A stretch of DNA of 64,000 bases, from positions 13,888,200 to 13,952,199 of the forward strand of contig LR990052.1 of assembly GCA_905147135.1 (NCBI GenBank), read 5' to 3'. The DNA comes from Blastobasis lacticolella (taxonomy: Eukaryota; Arthropoda; Insecta; Lepidoptera; Blastobasidae). The first letter of the stretch is position 1. Each line of letters starts with the position of its first letter. Shown here one piece after another: positions 43,431 to 64,000 of the stretch. A model generated the notes under the pieces. The model did no database searches, had not been told where the DNA came from, and worked only from the letters and a program-made list of their open reading frames with translations. A program made the position numbers and the translations under genes.

Positions 43431-43650
43431 GTTCGTTCGTTTGATGTTTGAAAGAAATAGTGCCATACAAGAATAACAAGTTAAAAAGAGCACGCTATAT
43501 TGCATCCGTTCGTCTGAGACCGTAAACGGGACACGACGCCATATTGTCATGTCAAATTCGGGTCGGCGGTGAATGTGTTGTGAGTGTATTTTCATTGAAT
43601 TTTCTAAAATCTGACTAAGAATTTACTGTGTAGAGCATAGTAACGACGAG
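43396..43650 (+). other. arm: arm 5' untranslated exon 1 (predicted)
   Basis: A plausible non-coding first exon ending CGACGAG before the donor GTAAATC at 43651. The next exon begins after a TTTTTTTTGCCAG acceptor at 43943. The 5' end is taken from the initiator match and is not otherwise supported. Confidence 0.4.
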
Positions 43651-43974
43651 GTAAATCTTCTATGATAATTAAACAGTGCACAGCTCGGAATTTTTTGACG
43701 TACAATTGATAAAATTTATGTTATACATTCCCGATTCACGGGTGTGGTATTTGGATCATCCGGACCACTTGGTTTTTGTTTGTTTTTGTTTTATTCAATG
43801 CCTACTAATTTGGTTCCATTGCATAGAATTTGAGAATATTTTGTTGTATAAATCTGTTCTTTGTTAAACATGAGTGCATAGTATTGATTTATATTCTTGA
43901 CTCAACTGGCTGCATTGGATTTGACGCATATTTTTTTTGCCAGGCGCAGGGTGCATCTTTGCATCCTTTGAAAC

Positions 43975-56939
<12,965 letters not shown>

Positions 56940-58925
56940 GCCTGTAGGATTTGGAGGCTTGTATCTGTAGGCCTGTAGGATCTACTTTGTAAGTGGATAC
57001 ACCTCAAACCAATTTTCCGTCTACGTAAACAGACCATTGAACGCACAGAAAAATGTTCTCGTCAATCCGTCAAAACAAAAGAACAGTGCTTTGTTTCAGA
57101 TTTTTATCAAATAACCTCTTAAAACGATCTACTGCTTATCAATAATTATTATTTTAATTTTTCCATTTGTTTGGAACATTGGTTTGAGACAGACTATAGG
57201 CCTGTAGTATCTGTAAGCCTGTAAAATCTGTAGGCTTATTGGACCGGCCTGCGTAGCTTGTCGCGGCTTTGTCGCGCGGGAGCGAGATAACTCAAGCTAA
57301 AGCTCTTTCGAACTTATAGCTCGAAATTATTCGCATGTCACACGCAAAGTCCGTCATGCATGCTACGCGCGCTGCTGTGGATATAACTATCTGGACACTT
57401 TAGTACCATACAATCTCACCTTGATTTTGAATCTTGTATTGATATAGTAAAAAAATAATTTAATGGCATTCGTGTACCGTGGTATACAACAATCCGTAAC
57501 AAGCGTGGTTTCATCTAGGTGACAACGTAGAACACTGCCATGATTCTTAGACACGACGATTGTCACTCCTAGGGCAACAGATCAGTATTTTCATCCGAGG
57601 TGTTTTCAGTACAGAAAAGTTATTGTGAAATGGTATTATAGTTTCCAGATATTTTAAGGAGGGAAGACTCGGACGTAGACGCGAAGTTTCGTTGGGTTTG
57701 TGGTTGATATTTGGTCGGGTGATGTCGTCTTCAGACGATGTACAAAGTTACACCGTTACCAGACAAACCAGCTAATAATTTTTAAAGACGAAACTTTGCT
57801 TTTATGTTTATGACTTGATTAAAATGTACCTTATAATTGAAAATTATGATAAGTTTTTATTACCCCACAAATCGTGAATTAAAATAATTAAGATATAGTG
57901 TCAAATTGTTATTGCCGGTCTAACAAAAATGAAACATCAAAATAAATATTGCGATGCCGATGTGGCACAAATCAATGTTACAATGTGATAAAATCGTGCA
58001 GCTTCCTATCGGCGATATAGTTGCCTATGCTACGATCTCAATGTCAAAGTATTCATCTGCATTTAAAAAATTACAAATAAAATCATGAACTTGTAGTTTT
58101 TTCGTAATACAATTGGTGCTATAATTTGTTTCGACCAGTTTATTTTATACGTGTTGACGTAATGACGTGGCGATGTCCCAATCTGCATTGATTATATCGG
58201 TCGGTCCCCACCGTATGGTGACCGTGAATAATCGGAGAATAGGGTAAATTTAACTTTAAGATTTTTATATAGGCTTTAAAATCGTAATTCATAGTTGTCT
58301 ATTTAATAATTATTGATATCACTTGAGTATGATTTTTTATTATTATTGCGTTACTACAGATGAAAGCAGATTTTTTTAAGAATAAGACTGTTATGTGATT
58401 GAGGCATCTAAAAGGTTAGTTTTTTTAAATATGTGACTGCCATACTTGTAGTTCAAAAATATTTATTGAGTATTCGGAGGCCAAATTCACTGTAACTTGG
58501 TATTATGGTATTAGTATCGATAATAGTAAAGGTTGTTTTTGTTTAAGGCAATAGATACAATAGAATAGAATGCGGATTTTCGTTTGGATGTGCTGTGTAT
58601 GAATTGGTATTTAAGGAAGTCTCTAATCAATATACGTAATTGTATGCATCATTGTTATATCAAATGGTCTAGATAAATGCACTCTCTAACATAACTCGCG
58701 ACACATAGCGCAAATACTACAATTAGTGTAATGTAATCAATAGCCAGTAAGATTCTAGATGTAATTACGTAGGTAATTATGCTCTTATATAATTTTTCTA
58801 TTTTATATTTTTACCGACTTACAATGTTTTTGTATTTGGTCAATTACGAAGACATTGGTGAAGGTTGAGATTTTGTGTCCATTTATGCATGGATAATAAA
58901 TAAAGTAAATTAAAAAATAAACAGT
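56940..58925 (+). other. arm: arm 3' untranslated region (predicted)
   Basis: About 2 kb between the stop and the strongest poly(A) signal. It begins with several GCCTGTAGGATCT-like repeats (56940-57240). It then contains a CpG-rich MITE-like stretch at 57245-57370 with TTTGTCGCGCGGGAGCGAGA. Earlier AATAAA motifs at 57941 and 58076 would give shorter forms. Confidence 0.5.
58895..58904 (+). terminator. arm: arm poly(A) signal
   Basis: Two overlapping AATAAA hexamers (58895-58900 and 58899-58904) are followed within 25 bp by the T/G-rich stretch GTGTTTTTTTATC, as expected for a cleavage and polyadenylation site. Confidence 0.6.
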
Positions 58926-58975
58926 GTTTTTTTATCTTACCATATTTTTTTACAAATTTTAACTTGTACGTCCTG

Positions 58976-59400
58976 GAATCTTGCAAGCCTTATTTGACCC
59001 TCTGCCCGGCGCTCAATTGTGCTAAAAATCGAGTAACGATCTCGATTGGCGACCACGTATTGGAAGACGCAGCCTGGGTAAACCTCCCACAAGGTGGACC
59101 GACGAACTGGTAAAGCTAGGTAAAGCTGGTACCAGCAGGATGAGGAAGGCACATGACCGGCCTTTGTGGAGAACTCTGAGAGAAGCCTATGTTCAGCAGT
59201 GGGCGTCTTTTGGTTGATATGATGATGATGATGAATTGCATTGAAATTTTATATATTTATGTAACTTGGATGATGATGCATTAATATGAAACCATGGAGC
59301 TTGTCTAATGATGGAGTCGGAAGGTGGTCATAGGAACTATTTAATGGACGCAACAAGATAATCCCATCGTGTTTGGGCTACTTGGAATCGCCTTGGTGAG
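58976..59400 (+). repeat. Repeat J copy split by an RTE-like tail
   Basis: TTGCAAGCCTTATTTGACCC on the left and ACCATGGAGCTTGTCTAATG on the right match 11470-11650. They are separated by the RTE-like tail at 59036-59235. Confidence 0.6.
59036..59235 (+). mobile_element. RTE-like LINE 3' tail
   Basis: The plus strand encodes RLATTYWKTQPG, PPTRWTDELVKLG after a shift, and LREAYVQQWASFG with a stop, then a GATGATGATGATGA tail. This is the classic C-terminus and 3' microsatellite of an RTE-type element. Confidence 0.72.
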
Positions 59401-59423
59401 TACTATACTTCTAGATTAATAAT

Positions 59424-59532
59424 AATAAATAATCGTGGACAAATTCACACAGCGCCATCTAGCCCCAAAGTAAGAAAAGCTTGTGTTATGGGTGCAAGAT
59501 AACTGATAAACTACTTATATACTTTTTTTTTT
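59424..59532 (-). mobile_element. SINE-A, truncated, minus strand
   Basis: It keeps the tail and body (GGACAAATTCACACAGCGCC, TGGGTGCAAGATAACTGATA) but lacks the tRNA-like head. Confidence 0.7.
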
Positions 59533-59539
59533 AGACAGA

Positions 59540-59985
59540 TTACATTCAATGTCTGATGATAATGATGACGGAAGGTGACGATTGGAACTACTGAACGCAA
59601 AGTATGAAAAACAACCCATCCTGTAGTATAGAAATATTTATTGAAAATTGTATGAGTAATCTTCATACTCGAGGAACTGTTCCCGAAAAAAAAAACTTAC
59701 TAAATATAACGGTACTTATGTCTCGACGTTAAGGTAAACAAAGTGCGTCACGTGTGAGTTCCGATAAATCACTATCACTACAGCGACTAATCACTTGACA
59801 CTATCACTAATCTTTATAAACCTGTGCGGCGTGCAGAACACGTGACCATACTTGGTGGAGCACGCAGCGATCCTGTTTATGTCCTCGAAGCAACTCGGGC
59901 ACTGTATCCCTAGCCCGTGATTCGAATGGGGTACCACAACTTTTATCTGGAATGAATTTTTTACAAGTTAGTCTGTGGTATTTTT
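59540..59985. other. No gene recognised
   Basis: Intergenic spacer without recognisable features. Confidence 0.4.
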
Positions 59986-59990
59986 TGGAA

Positions 59991-60320
59991 AGTCGGTGCC
60001 GAGTTGTTTAGGTATCCGACTCATAAGCGAGAGGGACCGGGTTCGAATCCCACTGTGGCCATGTACCAATGACTCTTTTCTGAGATATGTAATAAGTTGA
60101 ATGCTAACCGATACTCTTGGTGAGGGAAATCATCGTGATGAAACTGCACATTCAGGCGACTGAATGATTAAATCTGGTCAGGTTCCTCTGGATGCAGGGT
60201 CACGGAGATCAGATGGCAATCGCTCCATTGTTATTATCTGATCTGCCAAATCCTGGATCATGGTTAAAGCGGACCCGGGGCCCTCGTACGTGTGAGCACA
60301 ACCGAGACATTAACGCCAAG
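59991..60320 (+). mobile_element. SINE-B copy, full length
   Basis: Head AGTCGGTGCCGAGTTGTTTA, B box GGGTTCGAATCCC, body with GACTGAATGATTAAATCTGG, and end GAGACATTAACGCCAAGATG. The B box is the best preserved of the family here. Confidence 0.8.
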
Positions 60321-60546
60321 ATGATTTTTTTATTACTACATATTATATTGTTGTGTTAGTGTAGGGTTTGTTATTTGGAGTGAAACACAGGTGACACGTT
60401 CCGAAGGTTTATTCTCTTCCAAGTTTTCCACCTCAAGCTGATCTTCCACAATCGCAGGTCTCTCGTAGTCCGTAGGTATCATCGACGTCGTAGGATATCG
60501 CAGGTTCGGTAGTTACCTCTCCGGTAGTTAAAACCGTTCATAACCC

Positions 60547-60704
60547 TGTTGCTAACAATTCTCTGATTTCAATGATTGAAATTGTTACTTTTGCGTTTAC
60601 GTATAATCCATTTAATTAATTTGTTTACAACTAAACCTATGAAATCGATGATACGTAATCGCAAAAATAAGAATTTCAATAATTGAAATCATTGTTAGCA
60701 ACAG
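60547..60704. mobile_element. 158-bp foldback element
   Basis: CTGTTGCTAACAATTCTCTG on the left pairs imperfectly with AATCATTGTTAGCAACAG on the right. Inner arms AATGATTGAAATT and AATTTCAATAATT, then GCGTTTACGTAT and ATACGTAATCGC, extend the pairing to about 50 bp with a small loop. Confidence 0.75.
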
Positions 60705-61089
60705 ACTTGCGTAATTAGCCTACTGAACTAAACTGCGCCACGCCGGCTGCTGTTTAAATACCCCAGCCCCGATACTGGAATATTTTAGTTCCGACGCCGT
60801 TCGAGAATAATCGCGGCAACAGATCCGGGTATATTCCAGACGGCCGTGTGTCAAGCAAACTATAAACCTTATGTCCCAGTAAATAAGGTACATTCAGGCT
60901 TGTCGCTCACTTATTTTTTATTAATACGATACCATAAGCAGGTGAGCTGACGTCACGGCTCGCGCAAGTGTTCTGGAATGGTCGAAGCCGCGACAATATT
61001 ACCTAATACGTGGGGTGCACTGAAAGTTTTGCTTGTTAATAAAACAATTTACATGAAAAGTAATATAGGTATTTACTGCTTTTAGAGGT

Positions 61090-61740
61090 ATTCTCCAATA
61101 CATTTTAAACGACTTCTTAGTCGTTTCTTCCTAACTTTTTCAAAGATACTGGGCAATCAAATGGTGGTATACCATTCAGCATTAACTGTCTTTTGTTTTT
61201 TAAGTGGGATCGTGCAGACAGGACTCGTCTGGGATAAAGATAACGCAATATTTTTTTGCCTACGCTTGTTGTCTGCCTCTATTTTGTTGGTTTGCTGTCG
61301 CCTTCAAAATCCAAACAGAAGACTTGCTTTCTTTCCGGTATGTAACTATAATCTATGTTTCATTTCCTGTCATACATACAGCATTTGTACGGTCTGTGAT
61401 CGTTGGTATTTTCACATTTTTTTTTACATCTTTCAACCCGTTTTTATACCAAACAATTCGAGTCCGTTTTTGTGTTGGGGTGAGCACATGAGAAAGCCGG
61501 CGGCAACAAAGTTTTCTAACTTTTAAATGTTGATGTAAGATTTTTTTATTTGGCTCATACCAATCCCCAAATGTCCTCGACTTGTAGGTGATAAGCCGGT
61601 TTTCTTCAATTACTTGCCTGACTGTAGCCAAATTTTCCTCAGTGATCGAACTTGAGTAACCTTCACCAATTTCATCATGGAGATAAACACGACCAAGATC
61701 AAATTCTGCGTACCTACCTACCAACGGCTTACGGTCCTCA
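61090..61740 (-). pseudogene. Decayed mariner-family transposase
   Basis: The minus frame (61724-61353) encodes EIGEGYSSSITEENLATVRQ, then a damaged helix-turn-helix, KILHQHLKVRKLCCRRLSHV and LTPTQKRTRIVWY. These correspond to the DNA-binding half of a mariner transposase. The motif usually read as TGDE reads TGNE, so the first catalytic Asp is lost. Stops then interrupt the catalytic half, where FEGDSKPTK is still readable. The termini were not located. Confidence 0.75.
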
Positions 61741-62014
61741 AATGAGGTGCTTTCCTCCTAAAAGCATTTTGAAGACGAACAGTGCAGTCTTGCGGTGACA
61801 GTGAACTTTTGTCGCACTAAAATATTTTCGGGTTAATTCCATTTTTGCTACGGACGAAGAAATTTAATTTGTGATAAAAAAACAATTAAAACGCGATTTC
61901 CCACCGATCTTTTAAAAGTCTATGTTTGAGTTACTAATTAAAAAAAAATATAACGTTCTAAATAGGTATCTGGCAGGAGCGCAGAACGTTCAGTGTGCTC
62001 TATGTAAAACAAAG

Positions 62015-62170
62015 TTCCACGCCGCGTCTGTCTATCGGTTCGCTATAAACTCATAACCTCCCAATGAATTTTCATGCGGTTTTCACCAACATAGTTATTC
62101 ATGAGGAAGGTTTAGGTTGTATAATTTGTTAAGGTTCGACTACCCGTGCGAAGAAGGGGCGGGTCGCTAG
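62015..62170 (+). mobile_element. Helitron-like 3' end
   Basis: It ends CGGGTCGCTAG followed by T, with an ACCCG/CGGGT stem just before. It shares TCCACGCCGCGTCTGTCTAT and GAGGAAGGTTTAGG with the copy at 4325. The 5' end is not defined. Confidence 0.55.
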
Positions 62171-62174
62171 TGTA

Positions 62175-63340
62175 ATAAGTAATATGTTTAAAGAACGCGA
62201 GTTTAGTTTGGAACAAATATAGCTATTTACACTATCTTTATTAAACACCTACGCACCACCCCAAACCCTTGCAGGATACCGACTGCACAATACACCAAGT
62301 CAGGTGTCAGCAGGAGCCCGTAACTCGGCTACCCTCAAATTGTTGCGAACCGCAGACCGCAGCAAGTTCCCACTTGCCACCTTTGTCCCGCGTCATTTTG
62401 TGCAATTAGGGCTTAGACCGAGACACAGGCACTAATCTTGAGCTAACTTAGCAGCGTGTCGCAGGGAATAGTTAGAAATAGTTGCCTCGCACATAATTAT
62501 TGTCTACAGGGTGTGTGGTTCGGCTGTAGACTGATGCGGAATTTCGGAAGCTCGTATTTTGTCGATTTTGATGTAGGTGGGTGAGTAGGTATCTACATTT
62601 CAATGCTAGTGTCTGTCGTGGTATGTTATCAGTTCAAGCCCGGAAATCCTAAATAGAATCAAAATTTATTATTATTTATTTATCTACGCTCATAAGCGAT
62701 GCGAAGAAGTTAGGTATGTAAAATATGGTCAAAAGATCACATTTGACATTTGTCATCATTTCCTTATGACCGCGACATGAAGTTCATTTTATACTAGGCG
62801 CAACCGCGCAAAAATTAACTTTGTCGTGAACGTAAGAAATGATGAAAGCTGCCAAATGTGATCTAAGTACCTACCTAAATTGGCCCTACTTTAGCTAGTA
62901 CCTGCAGTGTATGCAAGTAGTAGTATTTAAAATCTAAGTAAGTACTTACTACCCATTATAAGTTATAAACTTAATTCACCTACCCACATATTAACCCTTA
63001 CACTTTAATAATGGGCTAGAGTGGCGTTCGTTTATCTCGTAAAATATTCACCATATGAGCCCCAAATCAGTGGGAAGCCGGCAATCATCAACAAATTTAC
63101 CCATCTATGTTTAATACAGGGTAAATGGTACCCAGGAGGTTCCCAAGCGGCGATCGCTAGTAATTAGGGACATTTCGATCAACACAACGTAGATACGACG
63201 GTACTTTCCACGTTTCGTGCGCCAATTAGATTAGTGTTGCCGGTAATTATTGGCTCTACACCGGCATTAGTTGAGTATTAAATGAGATTTCATCGGAAGT
63301 TTCATGGCAGTGATTCGAACGAAGTCAGTGGAAGTTAGAT
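62175..63340. other. No gene recognised
   Basis: No exon, RNA gene or clear repeat family seen. Confidence 0.4.
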
Positions 63341-63341
63341 A

Positions 63342-63538
63342 TTTTATCCACAGCCCCTGGGCTTGAACCTCCTTCACATGTGTGGAGGGTTTTGCCACAG
63401 TCTCTCTGCTTGGCAGGTGGGTTATCGGAGTATTGAAAACACATGCTGGGTGCTGTTCTCTCTGTCGCTGACTGTACTAGCTGGTCTGCCTTTTTAACAT
63501 GTGGCACTATATTTTATTTTGCCGGATACCATACTGAC
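63342..63538 (+). repeat. CCGGACACCACACGG repeat, diverged copy
   Basis: CCACAGCCCCTGGGCTTGAA, GCTTGGCAGGTGGGTTATCG and TGCCGGATACCATACTGAC follow the order of the family but are more diverged than other copies. Confidence 0.5.
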
Positions 63539-63539
63539 A

Positions 63540-64000
63540 AATTATTTATCATTTTGGCGACAATATCCTGGTTGTAAACAGTACTAGCAGGGGTATCGAA
63601 AGCCTCGTACAAACCTTTTCACACCTTTGTTGATGAACAACTACAATAGACAACTACATAACAAGTAGGTACAACTACCTATCTGGGAAAACCACAGCAG
63701 GAAGCTCATTCCACGACCACAAACGTAACCGCATGGTACTGGTCCCATTTTGGTTGTTAGATATGCTGTTGGAACGAACTCATATTTTTTACGAGAAAAC
63801 TCAAATTTAGGTATCCAAGTTAACCCGAACATAACACCAATAGCCGTTGACATCTAGGTAGGTTCACACCACCTACAACTGACAGTTTGTACTGACGTCC
63901 ATCGGTATATCGCGTTTTCTTAAAAATGAAAAGAATTTCCCATAAGTATCGGTCGATCAGTTCGTAACTCTAGAATTGCTATGAAAACAACATTATCTTC
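63540..64000. other. No gene recognised
   Basis: A minus-strand frame near 63641-63853 shows no known motif. The window ends in this spacer. Confidence 0.4.

Overview
The window looks like nuclear DNA of an insect, most probably a moth or butterfly. One gene is unmistakable: armadillo, the insect beta-catenin, rebuilt here as 14 coding exons giving an 800-residue protein. The rest is AT-rich, has large introns, and is full of tRNA-derived SINEs, non-LTR retrotransposon tails, Helitron ends, a decayed mariner and many foldback elements. These look like the repeats usual in lepidopteran genomes. The order is inferred from repeat style and the arm sequence, not from a database search.

Layout. 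Positions 1-18300 hold no gene I can support, only repeats, LINE scraps and a few GC-rich patches. From 18356 to 38590 on the minus strand lies an eight-exon gene for a WD40 beta-propeller protein of about 504 residues. I do not recognise its family. A ninth exon (36612-36893) resembles its first coding exon and may be an alternative or duplicated N-terminal module. Its introns carry a frameshifted non-LTR retrotransposon (26318-27890), a three-copy tandem repeat (29981-31130), a 195-bp Helitron (25593-25787) and many SINEs.

From 38600 to 43390 the intergenic space between this gene and arm, which diverge, holds a LINE with a nested SINE, then three adjoining inverted-repeat structures (40547-41131, 41137-42420, 42434-43083). 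The arm gene runs from a likely promoter near 43396 to a poly(A) signal at 58895. Every junction of its coding exons keeps the frame, and the product has the phosphodegron, alpha-catenin region, Arm repeats and DTDL tail expected of beta-catenin. From 59000 to 64000 only repeats were recognised, including a dead mariner transposase on the minus strand (61090-61740).

The two genes show no functional link in sequence. What they share is the effect of transposons. The same SINE family sits with its 3' tail directly against a 3' splice site in each gene, palindromes lie beside exons of both, and arm has a partial exon duplication in an intron. No convincing new molecular system was found; the items most worth checking are these splice-site and duplication events.
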